Source: DASUPK01 sp963819715 (lineage in GTDB: Bacteria; Actinomycetota; Thermoleophilia; Solirubrobacterales; 70-9). Taken from it: DNA of 64,000 bases. The position numbers were made by a program, and so were the translations under genes. Below are positions 25,168 through 33,772 of the stretch, piece after piece (the stretch's first letter is position 1; each line of letters begins with the position of its first letter). The stretch lies in NCBI GenBank assembly GCA_963819715.1, contig CAWFXE010000002.1, positions 1,116,001-1,180,000 on the forward strand, read 5' to 3'. A model generated the notes under the pieces. That model was not told the DNA's origin and ran no database searches. It saw only the letters and a program-made list of their open reading frames with translations.

Positions 25168-26607
25168 GTGCTTCGACTGCTACGGCCCGTCATCCTCGCG
25201 TCGATCCTGGGATCGCTGCTCGTTGGAGTCCTCGGATCGACGGCGGCGGCGCAGCCGCAGTCCACTGCGCCTTGCGACATCGGTGCAGGGCCGGGATTTC
25301 GCTGCGGCCGGATCACCGTACCGGCCGTTCGGGCGGACCCGAGCCTGGGGGACCAGTCGATCTTCTTCGCGGTCCTTCCACGCGAAAAGGCGGCGAAGCC
25401 ACCGGTCGGGACAATCGTCGCGGTCGAGGGAGGACCGGGCTACGCGAGCACCAATTTCGACTCCGCGAAGTCGTACAAGGCGGTCTTCGGGCCGCTGCTG
25501 CGACGCCGCGACCTGGTCCTGATCGACCAGCGCGGCACCGGTCACTCGCAGGCGGTCAACTGTCCGCAGCTGCAGCGCGGGATGGTGCCGGAGGTGGTCG
25601 CGACCGCTGACTGTGCGAACCAGCTCGGCGCTCGGTACCAGGGGTTCACCTCCGCCGAGTCCGCCGCCGACATTGAGGCCGTCCGCACGGCACTCGGCCT
25701 GGGGCCGATCACGCTCTATGGGGACTCGTACGGAACGCTGTTGGCGCAGGCGTACTCGGTCCGCTACCCGGCGAGCCTGCGCTCGGTGGTGCTCTCGTCG
25801 GCCTACCCGGCTGACGATCCGTTCTGGCAGACGATCTACCCGGCGGCAATGAGGGCGCTGAAGCTGAGCTGCGCCCGGAGCGCGCCCTGCCGGGAGCGCG
25901 CGAGGTCTCTCTGCGGTGGGAAGCGGCTGCGCTGCTCATGGAACGGCGAGCAGCGCTTCCGCCACGCGCTCGCCCGGATCCAGCGCACCGGCGGCCCGCT
26001 CAACGGCACGCTCGAGTACCTGCTCGAGGCCGGGACCTGGTCGCCGAATTCCTACCTTGCGCTGAACCGGGCGGTCACCGAGTACCTGGCGGGCCAGCCC
26101 GACCGACTTGATCACATTGCCCGCGAGGGGCGGCCGGGCGACGGGGACTTCCACTACTTCTCGACCGGGATGGGCGACGCGGTCGAGTGCAACGACTACC
26201 CGGTGGTGTGGGACCGCAACACAGCAGGCTTCGCCCAGCGCACGGCGCAACTCGATCAGGCGATTGCCGCGTTCCCTCGCCGCCGGCTCTGGGCTCCTCT
26301 GACCGTGGCCCAGTGGATGACGCTGCCGTCCACCGGCTTCACGGGCTGCCTCTCCTGGCCGCCACCCACGGCGTCGATGGAGCCTCCCGTGCCGAGCGGC
26401 GCGACGCAGCCCGCCGGACTGCCGGTCCTGGTGCTCTCCGGCGAGTTCGACGACATCACCACGGCGACCGAGGCCCGCGCGGTGGCGCACCGATACCCCT
26501 CAGCGCGCCTCCGCATCGTCCCCAACCGCGGGCACGTCTCGGATCTCTACTACCCCCACCGCTCGCCGGCGGTCCGCTGGATTCGGCGCTTCGTAGGCGC
26601 CAACTAG
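25168..26607 (+). CDS. Exported alpha/beta-hydrolase peptidase (S33, tripeptidyl-aminopeptidase-like)
   Basis: The 479-residue protein has a signal peptide (residues 1-28, ending TAAAQ) and a hydrolase domain of the actinobacterial tripeptidyl aminopeptidase group. Sites are VEGGPGYAS near 88-96, LIDQRGTGHS near 117-126, the nucleophile elbow YGDSYGT near 185-191, GEFDDIT near 425-431 with the acid, and NRGHVSD near 455 with His. Several Cys pairs fit an exported protein. It starts with GTG at 25168. Its stop is 3 bases from the convergent gene at 26611. Confidence 0.87.
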   Translation: MLRLLRPVILASILGSLLVGVLGSTAAAQPQSTAPCDIGAGPGFRCGRITVPAVRADPSLGDQSIFFAVLPREKAAKPPVGTIVAVEGGPGYASTNFDSAKSYKAVFGPLLRRRDLVLIDQRGTGHSQAVNCPQLQRGMVPEVVATADCANQLGARYQGFTSAESAADIEAVRTALGLGPITLYGDSYGTLLAQAYSVRYPASLRSVVLSSAYPADDPFWQTIYPAAMRALKLSCARSAPCRERARSLCGGKRLRCSWNGEQRFRHALARIQRTGGPLNGTLEYLLEAGTWSPNSYLALNRAVTEYLAGQPDRLDHIAREGRPGDGDFHYFSTGMGDAVECNDYPVVWDRNTAGFAQRTAQLDQAIAAFPRRRLWAPLTVAQWMTLPSTGFTGCLSWPPPTASMEPPVPSGATQPAGLPVLVLSGEFDDITTATEARAVAHRYPSARLRIVPNRGHVSDLYYPHRSPAVRWIRRFVGAN

Positions 26608-26610
26608 AAG

Positions 26611-27207
26611 CTATTCCGGCTCGTCGTAGAGGCTCTCGGCGGCGAGCTCCTGACCCTGCTCGCTCCAGATCTTGACCTCGAGGTAGAGCTCGTCGGGGAA
26701 GCCCTTGACGGCGTCGACCGCGATCAGGGTGAAGCGCTCGTCCGTGACCGGGGTCTGGTCGATGACCTCGGCACCGAGCTCGGCGGTGGCCGCCTTGGCG
26801 CCACGGACCAGCGGCGTCCCCCAGACGATCGTGACGTCGCCGCGGCGATCGGACTCGCCGCGCCAGGCGCCGATCACCTCCTCGTTCAGGTCGATCATCC
26901 AGTCGGGGTTGTCGTCAGCGGTGACGTCGGTGAAGTCGGCGGTGGCCTTGAATTCACCGGCCTCGCCTTCCCCAGAGCGCACGAAGGAGACCACGCCGAA
27001 GTACTCGCTGGGCGTCTGCGCGCCCTCCACTGGCGCGACTCCCGGCACGTAGACGCGCCCACCCCAGCCCCGCTCGGGGAACCAGGTGACCTCGCCGGGC
27101 GGGCCGCCCGCCTCGGAGATGTGCGGCTCGCAGGCCTTGGCGAACTCGTCGCGCAGCCGAGCCCCCCAGCGCCCATAGGGCAGCCCTTCGGCACTGGCGT
27201 TGGCCAT
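26611..27207 (-). CDS. Protein of unknown function
   Basis: The 198-residue product starts MANASAEGLPYGRWGARL and appears soluble and acidic, with alternating hydrophobic residues suggesting a beta-rich fold (for example GGRVYVPGVAP and SEYFGVVSFV). It has no signal peptide or membrane segment and I recognise no family. The ATG at 27207 is chosen over the longer open frame to 27240, since the protein-like sequence begins there. It follows galT on the same strand with 44 bases between, so it may be the last gene of a GNAT-galT unit. Confidence 0.55.
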   Translation of the reverse strand: MANASAEGLPYGRWGARLRDEFAKACEPHISEAGGPPGEVTWFPERGWGGRVYVPGVAPVEGAQTPSEYFGVVSFVRSGEGEAGEFKATADFTDVTADDNPDWMIDLNEEVIGAWRGESDRRGDVTIVWGTPLVRGAKAATAELGAEVIDQTPVTDERFTLIAVDAVKGFPDELYLEVKIWSEQGQELAAESLYDEPE

Positions 27208-27251
27208 GAAACGGGGGATTGGTCGGCGGACCGGCGGCACGGCAGCGGACC

Positions 27252-28316
27252 CTACCCGAGCGCTTCGCGCAGCTCGGCCGCGGCCCGCTCCGGCGGGAAG
27301 ACGTTGAGCTCGACCCCGGTCGACATCTCGAAGCCGGCGCGGATCCCGATGCGCGGCGCGATGTCCAGGTGCCAGTGAAACTCCTCGGCACCCCGCGGCG
27401 CGGTCAGCGTCCAGGCGTTGAGCTGCGGCACCTGGCCGAAGCGGGCCTCCAGCGCGCGCAGCGCGGTGCGAAGCATGCCTACGCCGACCTCGCCGTCGGA
27501 CTCGAAGCTCGGCGCGGGGTGCCGCGGGACGATTCGCAGCTCGAAGGGCGAGCGCGAGGCCCAGGGGCAGATCAGGAGGGCGTCGTCGTCGATCGCCACC
27601 AGTCGCTCGCGGCGGCGCACCTCCTCCGAGGCGATCTGGTCGAGCAGGTCGCCGCCCATCGTGTGCTGGTTGTAGGAGATGAACCGCTCACGCTCGCGCG
27701 CCACCTGGGCCGGGACGAAGCCCAGGGCGTACAGCTGGACGTGGCTGTGCTCGAGCGACGCGCCGGCCTCCTTGCCCTCATTGAGGATCAGCTGCACGTA
27801 CGCGGCCCTCCCGGAGTGCGCCCTCATCCGCTCGCGCCAGCCGGCCACGACGACGGACAGCTCGGAGTCGTCGAGCTGCCCCAGCGAGGTGTGGTGCTGT
27901 GGGGAGTTGACGATCACCTCGTGGAAGCCTGTGGCGACGGTGGCCTTGAAGAGGTCCGGCTCACGCCCGCGAGAGGCGGCGCGCAGCGGATCGCCGGCCG
28001 CGGTCATGCCCTCGTCGGCCTCGATCTCGCCTCCCTCCTCGGTCTGCGCCAGCGCCGGGTAGAGGTTGGGGACGGCCCGGACCCTCCATCCCGGGCTGTC
28101 CGGCGCTCCGCCGCCCGGCCGGTCCGCCCAGGTCTCCGGCGGAGTGCGGTCCTCACGGCCCTCGTCGAACGGGCACTTCTCCCGGGCCTCGCTGTTCTCC
28201 TCAGCCTGCGCCCCACCGAAGTCGAAGGGGCGATCGGCCCGCGCCGGCGAGAGGATCGTCCGCAGCCCCGTCAGCTGGTCGAGCCGGATCTCGGGTTTGG
28301 GCTTCTCCTCGGCCAT
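27252..28316 (-). CDS. galT: Galactose-1-phosphate uridylyltransferase-like enzyme
   Basis: The 354-residue protein belongs to the GalT branch of the HIT superfamily. The catalytic motif EHSHVQLYA (HxHxQ) lies near residue 190, preceded by NEGKEAGAS, and KCPFDEG with PNLYPAL in the N-terminal part matches the first GalT half. GalT moves UMP between UDP-glucose and galactose-1-phosphate. No galK or galE is near, so the substrate could be another sugar phosphate; some actinobacterial relatives act on other nucleotidyl transfers. The start ATG overlaps the GNAT stop as TGATG. Confidence 0.82.
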   Translation of the reverse strand: MAEEKPKPEIRLDQLTGLRTILSPARADRPFDFGGAQAEENSEAREKCPFDEGREDRTPPETWADRPGGGAPDSPGWRVRAVPNLYPALAQTEEGGEIEADEGMTAAGDPLRAASRGREPDLFKATVATGFHEVIVNSPQHHTSLGQLDDSELSVVVAGWRERMRAHSGRAAYVQLILNEGKEAGASLEHSHVQLYALGFVPAQVARERERFISYNQHTMGGDLLDQIASEEVRRRERLVAIDDDALLICPWASRSPFELRIVPRHPAPSFESDGEVGVGMLRTALRALEARFGQVPQLNAWTLTAPRGAEEFHWHLDIAPRIGIRAGFEMSTGVELNVFPPERAAAELREALG

Positions 28317-28747
28317 CAGAGCGCCTTGGTCATCCGGATGTGCTCGATGTCAGCGTCCATGAACGTCTCGCCCTCGGGCTCATAGCCACGCGACCCGTAG
28401 AAGTCCTGGGCATGGAGCTGGGAATTGAGGACCATCGTGGTCGCGCCGGCGGTTCGTCCCTCTCCCTCGCACCACTCGAGCAGCCGGCCGCCAACCCCCA
28501 GCTTGCGGGAGCTCGCGTCGACGACCATCCGCTCGAGCTTGCAGATCCCGGCTTCCGGGTATCGCAACCGACAGGTTGCGACGATTCCGGACTCGTCCAG
28601 CGCGACGACCTGAGTCGCTTCGTCGTCGAGCCCATCCACCTCGAGCTCAGGGTCGACCCCCTGCTCGTCGCAGAAGACGCGGATCCGCAGGTCCCTCGCC
28701 GCTTGCACCTCCGCGGCGTTGCGCGCCTTGCGGACGGTGACGGTCAA
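28316..28747 (-). CDS. GNAT-family N-acetyltransferase (ElaA/YjcF-like)
   Basis: The 143-residue protein has the start pattern RIRVFCDEQGV near residues 21-31 and DGLDDEATQVVA, typical of ElaA/YjcF-type acetyltransferases, then the acetyl-CoA loop RKLGVGGRLLEW near 81-92 and a C-terminal FYGSRGYEPEG. The substrate is unknown. The only suitable start is TTG at 28747. It is the first gene of a unit with galT, overlapping by one base. Confidence 0.82.
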   Translation of the reverse strand: MTVTVRKARNAAEVQAARDLRIRVFCDEQGVDPELEVDGLDDEATQVVALDESGIVATCRLRYPEAGICKLERMVVDASSRKLGVGGRLLEWCEGEGRTAGATTMVLNSQLHAQDFYGSRGYEPEGETFMDADIEHIRMTKAL

Positions 28748-28761
28748 CCGGCAGTCGGCGC

Positions 28762-29529
28762 TCAGGTCCCTGACTTCTTGGTCAGCGCCTGGAAGGCGTC
28801 GATGAACTCGATCGGCAGCGGGAAGACGATCGTCGTGTTCTGGTTGACGCCCATCTCGAGCAGCGTCTGCAGGTAGCGCAGCTGGAGGGTCGCCGGGTTC
28901 TTGGAGATGATGTCCGCGGCCTGAGCCAGCTTCTCGGCGGCCTGGTACTCACCCTCGGCGTTGATGATCTTCGCGCGCCGCTCTCGCTCGGCCTCCGCCT
29001 GGCGCGCCATCGCCCGCTGCATCTGCTCGGGGATCTCGACGTCCTTGATCTCGACGGTGCTGACCTTGATGCCCCATGGCTCGGTCTGCTCGTCGATGAT
29101 CTTCTGCAGGTCCTCGTTGAGCCGCTCGCGCTCGGCGAGCAGCTGGTCGAGGTCGGCCTTGCCCAGCACCGACCGAAGCGTGGTCTGTGCGATCTGGGAG
29201 GTGGCGAGCAGGAAGTTCTCGACCTCGACGATCGACTTGTTCGGGTCGATCACCCTGAAGTAGGCGACCGCGTTGACGCGCGCGGGCACGTTGTCGCGCG
29301 TGATCACCTCCTGGGGCGGGATGTTGAGCGTGACGGTCCGCAGGTCGACCCGGACCATCCTGTCGATCACCGGGACCAGCAGGATCAGGCCGGGCCCCTT
29401 CTGGGCGATCAGCCGACCGAGCCGGAAGATCACGCCGCGCTCGTACTCCCGCAGGACCCGGACCGCGGAGCCGAGGAAGATCAGGATGAAGAAGACGACT
29501 ACAACGAGGACGCCGATTGCTACCGCCAT
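28762..29529 (-). CDS. Slipin/stomatin-like SPFH (band 7) protein
   Basis: The 255-residue protein has an N-terminal membrane helix (residues 4-25), an SPFH domain starting VLREYERGVIFRLGRL, and a C-terminal coiled coil near 160-225 with MARQAEAERERRAKIINAEG. Slipins organise membrane microdomains and protein complexes. It lies 3 bases after the NfeD-like gene on the same strand, the classic slipin-NfeD pair, so the two products probably form one complex. Confidence 0.92.
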   Translation of the reverse strand: MAVAIGVLVVVVFFILIFLGSAVRVLREYERGVIFRLGRLIAQKGPGLILLVPVIDRMVRVDLRTVTLNIPPQEVITRDNVPARVNAVAYFRVIDPNKSIVEVENFLLATSQIAQTTLRSVLGKADLDQLLAERERLNEDLQKIIDEQTEPWGIKVSTVEIKDVEIPEQMQRAMARQAEAERERRAKIINAEGEYQAAEKLAQAADIISKNPATLQLRYLQTLLEMGVNQNTTIVFPLPIEFIDAFQALTKKSGT

Positions 29530-29532
29530 GCC

Positions 29533-29994
29533 TCAGGCTCCTTTTTCGACGCTTGCCGGGTCTGCGGCGGGCTCGACCTCCAGAGTCAGGCCGTCCACCG
29601 ACTTGATGACTACTCTATTGCCTGGCCCTATCGGGCCATCGCCGATCGTGCGCGCCCGCCAGAGCGCGCCTGCGGTGAACACCTGACCCTCGGGATCGAG
29701 CGGCTCGCGCACCTCCGCGGTTGCGCCGATCAGCTCCTCCGATCCCGTCCGCACCGGCTCGTCGCGGTGGGCGGCGATCGCCTTGCGAGAGGCGAAGACG
29801 ATGAAGCCGGCGAGAATGACTCCGGCGATGACGATCGCCGCGACCGGAAGGTCGTGTCCGGCATCGCGCCAGGCGAAGCCGGCTCCCACCAGCGCAGCGA
29901 CGCCGAGCAGCCCCGCGATGGTCGTCGGCGCATGCGCCTCAGCAATGAACAGAAGGAGCGCCACGGCCAGCAGCGCGACGGCGAGTCCGGTCAT
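29533..29994 (-). CDS. NfeD-like membrane protein
   Basis: The 153-residue protein has three or four membrane segments (about residues 4-75) and a C-terminal OB-fold domain opening ELIGATAEVREPLDPEG and ending GNRVVIKSVDGLTLEVE, both standard for NfeD proteins. This is the short form without the ClpP-like protease domain. Partner of the slipin encoded just downstream. Confidence 0.9.
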   Translation of the reverse strand: MTGLAVALLAVALLLFIAEAHAPTTIAGLLGVAALVGAGFAWRDAGHDLPVAAIVIAGVILAGFIVFASRKAIAAHRDEPVRTGSEELIGATAEVREPLDPEGQVFTAGALWRARTIGDGPIGPGNRVVIKSVDGLTLEVEPAADPASVEKGA

Positions 29995-30001
29995 GAATCC
30001 A

Positions 30002-30586
30002 TTATCCGCCCATCACGGCATAGCGCTGAATATCCGCGGCTAACTGATCCTCGTTGCGGTACTGGCCCTGATGGGTGTAGACGGCATTCCCGTCCTTGTC
30101 GTAGAAGATGGTCGCCGGATAGCCGACCGCATGCAGCTGCTCGCGAATCGACTTGTCGGGGTCGCTGTAGGACGGATAGGGGACCGGCAGCTCTCCGAGG
30201 AAGGTCTCGGCCGAGCCGCTTGAATCGTCCGAGTCCACACCGAGGAAGGCGATGTCCTTGGCGTGCTTGGACGCCTGCGACTGCAGGAACGGGAACTCGA
30301 AGCGGCAGGGACCACACCAGGAGGCCCAGTCGTTGACCACGATCGGCGTGCCCCGCAGCGAGTCGATCCGCTGATCGAACGCGTCCTTGCCGCCGTCCAG
30401 CAACTGATTGGCCTGGCCGCGGATCGACGCCAGCTGCGGCGGGGCCCCGGTGAGCGGCTCGGTGGCCTGCTGGAGGGAGAGGCGGGAGTCGGGATTGCCG
30501 TTGTTGGCGCCGCAGCCGGCGATGAGGAAGCCCGCCACGAGCAGGGCGGCCAGGGGGAGTTTGAGCGTCGAAACGATGCGTTTCAC
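30002..30586 (-). CDS. TlpA/ResA-like thioredoxin-fold lipoprotein
   Basis: The protein of about 194 residues has a lipoprotein signal (KLPLAALLVAGFLIAGCGAN, lipobox Cys near residue 23 from the GTG start) and a thioredoxin domain with NDWASWCGPCRFEF, the WCxxC redox pair. Such proteins reduce or exchange disulfides outside the membrane, including apocytochrome c in Ccm systems. The GTG at 30586 gives the best signal peptide; a TTG at 30613 is also in frame. It follows the helicase gene divergently and precedes nfeD by 7 bases. Confidence 0.85.
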   Translation of the reverse strand: MKRIVSTLKLPLAALLVAGFLIAGCGANNGNPDSRLSLQQATEPLTGAPPQLASIRGQANQLLDGGKDAFDQRIDSLRGTPIVVNDWASWCGPCRFEFPFLQSQASKHAKDIAFLGVDSDDSSGSAETFLGELPVPYPSYSDPDKSIREQLHAVGYPATIFYDKDGNAVYTHQGQYRNEDQLAADIQRYAVMGG

Positions 30587-30763
30587 TGTGACTGCATACG
30601 GGTTGTCGATCAAGAGTGCTTTAATTCCTACCGGTCCATCAAGTTCCTGGACCCAGGGAGAGCCCGGAGCGGACAGCCGTATCTCGGGTGTCTTCCGTGA
30701 TCAGGCCACATGCGCCTCGCCATCCTTTCGATTGGCGGGGAGCGGCGGATCAGAGAGCCTCAG

Positions 30764-33346
30764 ATGGCTGAAGAGACCAAGCCGGCCGCCAAAGCGGCAA
30801 AGGCGCCTACGAGCGCCGACATCGAGCGTGCACGAGAGTTCGCGCGCGAGCCGTTCCTGCTCGAGGGCGAGAAGCCCAAGGACCTGGCCGCCGGAACTCC
30901 GCGGCGCCGTGCGCTCGATGCGGCCCTCGCGGAGATCGACGAGGGCCTCGAGTCCCCGTCGATGGAGTGGCGCCGCGACTTCTCCCTCATGCTGGGGCTG
31001 GAGCGCCTTCTCTCCGAGGACGAGCCGCATCTCGCCGACGGCGCCGAGCTCTCGGCCCATCAGGTCGACGCCCTCTCCGGGACGCTCGCCGCGCTGATCG
31101 CCGACGTCCAGGAGCGCCTCAACGGCCACGCTTGGGCCGGCAACGGGAATGGCGCCGCGGCCGTCGCCACCGCCAAGGAGGAGGTGCCCTCAGACAACGG
31201 CGCCGGCACCGACACCGCCGAGGAGGCTATCGAGGAGGAGGTCACCGAGGAGGAGGCCACCGAGGAGGAGGAGGCCGAGGACTGGGTCGAGGAGGAGGAC
31301 GAGGACGTCGTCGAGGAGGCCCCGGAGGATCCGGGCGCCGACCGGCGGTTCTGGTTCGAGCACGCCACTGGATCCGGCAAGACGGTCGCCGCCGTCGGCT
31401 TCATCGAGGCGTCGCGCACCGGCGGCATCCTGATCCTTACCCACCGGCGCAACCTGGTCGACCAGTTCATCGGCGAGATCTCCGACCGCGGCTACAAGGA
31501 CCGTCTCTCGCCGCCGCTGCTCGACGGCGCAGACCACCCCTACGGCCCGGTCACCGTCGAGACCTACCAGTGGTTCGTGCGCAACGCGGGCCGGATCTCC
31601 GACGCGTACTCGATCGTCATCTGCGACGAGGCGCACACCGCGCTCGGCGAGAAGACCAGCGGCTGCATCCGCGCCTGGGTCGGCCCCGTCTTCATCGGCA
31701 TGACCGCCACCGGCGCGCTGATTGCCCGTCACGTCGCCGACCTCTTCCCGACTCAGACCTCCCGCTTCGACCTGGCCCAGGCCGCGCGCCGCGGCGTGAT
31801 CGCGCCTCTGCGCTGCGTCCGGATCCCCCCAGGCCCCGGCGTGAGGACGATCGCCAAGGTGCCGCTCCGCAAGGGTGAGGTCGACCAGGACTTCGACCAG
31901 GAGGAGCTGGCCAAGCTCCTCGACCAGGCACCCTTCAACGTCGCGATCGCGGACCTCTACCGCTCCCGCTTCCGGAGGGTGCCGGGCGTCGTCTACACGG
32001 CGGGCGTCAAGCACGCCAAGAACGTGGCGAAGGCCTTCCAGGACGTGGGGATCAACGCCCGAGCGGTCTCCGGCGAGACGCCGAAGCGCGAGCTCGCTGA
32101 GATCCTCGCCGGGTTCGAGCGAGGCGATGTGGACGTGCTCTGCAACGCGATGCTGCTCGCCGAGGGCTGGAACTCCCCCCGCGCCACCATCTGCATGCAT
32201 CTGGCGCCGACCGCCTCCCGTCGCGTCTACCAGCAGCGGGTCGGCCGAGTGACGCGCCGGAATCCAGGCAAGGAGGCAGGCCTGGTTATCGACCTCGTCC
32301 ACCCGGCCACCACCCACGACGAGACGATCGTCACCCTGCACAGCCTGCTCGACCGCGACGTCTACCGCGGCGGCGCGATCGTCGTCGGGCCCGTGCGGCG
32401 AGGCCGAGGCCGCCGGGTTCGCGTCGAGAAGCGCGTGGTACCCGTCTCCGATCAGTCGGAGAAGCGCCTGCGCGTGCTGGAGCGAGAGCTCTGGCGGATC
32501 GCCGTCGAGAACCTCAACCACTCCGAGCAGCACGTCTGGGCCGCCCTGGCGGGCGCGCGGGTCAGCCCGTCGGGCTGGCGGCGCGCCAAGGCGATGCTCC
32601 AGAACGATCAGACCAAGGAGCTCCGCCGCCGCTTCCTGCTCACCTGCGTCCAGCGCAACCGCAACCAGCAGCTGAGACTGAAGGCGCTGGTCGAGATCGC
32701 CGCGCTCCGCGACCCCGATGCCTTCGACGACGCGATCGACACGATCGGAACCTGGACCCGCGACGATCGCCGCGCAGGGACGAAGGTCATGCTGGAGGCG
32801 CTCGCCGAGCGCCGGATCGGCCGCCGTGACCAGGCTCAGGCCTGGGTCTGGCGCCTCGCCGACTACACACGCGATTTGCACGAGGAGTACGCGGTGCAGC
32901 GCTGGCCGGAGACCAAGCGCCTGCTCGGCCTGTTGGTCAACTCATCGGGCCGCGCTCACGGCCGCAATGCCCGCCGTCTGGTTCACGGCGCCCGCAACCA
33001 GGACCGCCGCCTCGCGGCGGCTCTGCTCGCCGCCGGCGTCGCCCACACGCCGGAGGGCGAGGAGGTTCTGCGCGGGGCGCGGATGCGCGCCGCCAGGAAG
33101 CCCTCGGCCGTCGCCCGCGAGCTGCTCCGGAACTTCCCGAAGTCCGGGGGCAAGCGGCGGCGCCGCAAGCGCAAGGGCGGTTCGAAGGGCGGAGGTGCGG
33201 CCAAGAAGAATGGCAGCGCGGCCGAGACCAACGGCCGGACGGATGAGCCCGACATCGAGGAGCTCGAGGTCGACGACGCCGAGAACGGTTCGGTGGCCGA
33301 GGCCGACGACGAGCTCGAGGCCGCCGAGGCCGCCGACGACTCGTAG
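30764..33346 (+). CDS. SF2 DEAH-box helicase with acidic insertion and charged tail
   Basis: The 860-residue protein holds all SF2 motifs: a Q-like SAHQVDALSG at 98-107, motif I ATGSGKT at 201-207, Ia LTHRRNLVDQ, II DEAH at 288-291, III MTATG, IV VVYTAGVKHA, V AEGWNSPRA and VI QRVGRVTR. Between the Q-like motif and motif I lies a stretch of about 50 residues made mostly of Glu and Asp (about 140-190). After the core come helical repeats, then a very basic KRRRRKRKGG-type segment and an acidic end. It probably remodels DNA or RNA; no nuclease or methylase lies beside it. ATG at 30764 is preferred over 30710. Confidence 0.88.
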   Translation: MAEETKPAAKAAKAPTSADIERAREFAREPFLLEGEKPKDLAAGTPRRRALDAALAEIDEGLESPSMEWRRDFSLMLGLERLLSEDEPHLADGAELSAHQVDALSGTLAALIADVQERLNGHAWAGNGNGAAAVATAKEEVPSDNGAGTDTAEEAIEEEVTEEEATEEEEAEDWVEEEDEDVVEEAPEDPGADRRFWFEHATGSGKTVAAVGFIEASRTGGILILTHRRNLVDQFIGEISDRGYKDRLSPPLLDGADHPYGPVTVETYQWFVRNAGRISDAYSIVICDEAHTALGEKTSGCIRAWVGPVFIGMTATGALIARHVADLFPTQTSRFDLAQAARRGVIAPLRCVRIPPGPGVRTIAKVPLRKGEVDQDFDQEELAKLLDQAPFNVAIADLYRSRFRRVPGVVYTAGVKHAKNVAKAFQDVGINARAVSGETPKRELAEILAGFERGDVDVLCNAMLLAEGWNSPRATICMHLAPTASRRVYQQRVGRVTRRNPGKEAGLVIDLVHPATTHDETIVTLHSLLDRDVYRGGAIVVGPVRRGRGRRVRVEKRVVPVSDQSEKRLRVLERELWRIAVENLNHSEQHVWAALAGARVSPSGWRRAKAMLQNDQTKELRRRFLLTCVQRNRNQQLRLKALVEIAALRDPDAFDDAIDTIGTWTRDDRRAGTKVMLEALAERRIGRRDQAQAWVWRLADYTRDLHEEYAVQRWPETKRLLGLLVNSSGRAHGRNARRLVHGARNQDRRLAAALLAAGVAHTPEGEEVLRGARMRAARKPSAVARELLRNFPKSGGKRRRRKRKGGSKGGGAAKKNGSAAETNGRTDEPDIEELEVDDAENGSVAEADDELEAAEAADDS

Positions 33347-33349
33347 CCG

Positions 33350-33772
33350 GTGACTCGGGAGGGGCCTTTCTGGGACGTGATGGAGGGCCGGGCGGATCCA
33401 CCGCCCGCCGCGGAGTTGCTGGGCTGGAAGCTGATCGAAGTCGATCCGGACGAGGGGACGATCGAGGTCTCCTTCACGGCGACCGAGCAGTTCCTGAATC
33501 CCGCCGGCACCGTCCAGGGTGGCTTCCTCGCGGCGATGCTCGACGACACCCTCGGTCCCGCCCTGGTCGCCACGCTCGGCGACGGCGAGTGGGCGCCGAC
33601 CACGGACCTGCACGTTCAGTTCATGAAGCCCGCGAAGCCGGGAGAGCTGCGCGGCAGCGGGCGAATCGTGCGCCGCGGCAAGGACGTCGCCTTCCTGGCC
33701 GGGGAGCTGCGGAGCTCAGAAGGAGAGCTGGTGGCGACCGCAACCGCGACCGCCGCCATCCGGCGGAGTTAG
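33350..33772 (+). CDS. PaaI-type hotdog thioesterase
   Basis: The 140-residue protein has the hotdog pattern with NPAGTVQGGFLAAMLDDTLG near 50-69, where the Gly-Gly and following Asp are the usual active-site region, and TTDLHVQFMKPAKPG near 84-98. Members cleave acyl-CoA thioesters. It starts with GTG at 33350, 3 bases after the helicase stop, and overlaps the 3' end of birA by 4 bases. Confidence 0.87.
   Translation: MTREGPFWDVMEGRADPPPAAELLGWKLIEVDPDEGTIEVSFTATEQFLNPAGTVQGGFLAAMLDDTLGPALVATLGDGEWAPTTDLHVQFMKPAKPGELRGSGRIVRRGKDVAFLAGELRSSEGELVATATATAAIRRS

Noticed and set aside
31190..32881. 563-codon open frame on the minus strand
   Set aside because: Fully antisense to the helicase, whose motifs are complete; no domain features.
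30764..33346. Helicase as part of a restriction or defence system
   Set aside because: No nuclease, methylase or other defence gene lies beside it; flanks are a TlpA-like protein and a thioesterase.
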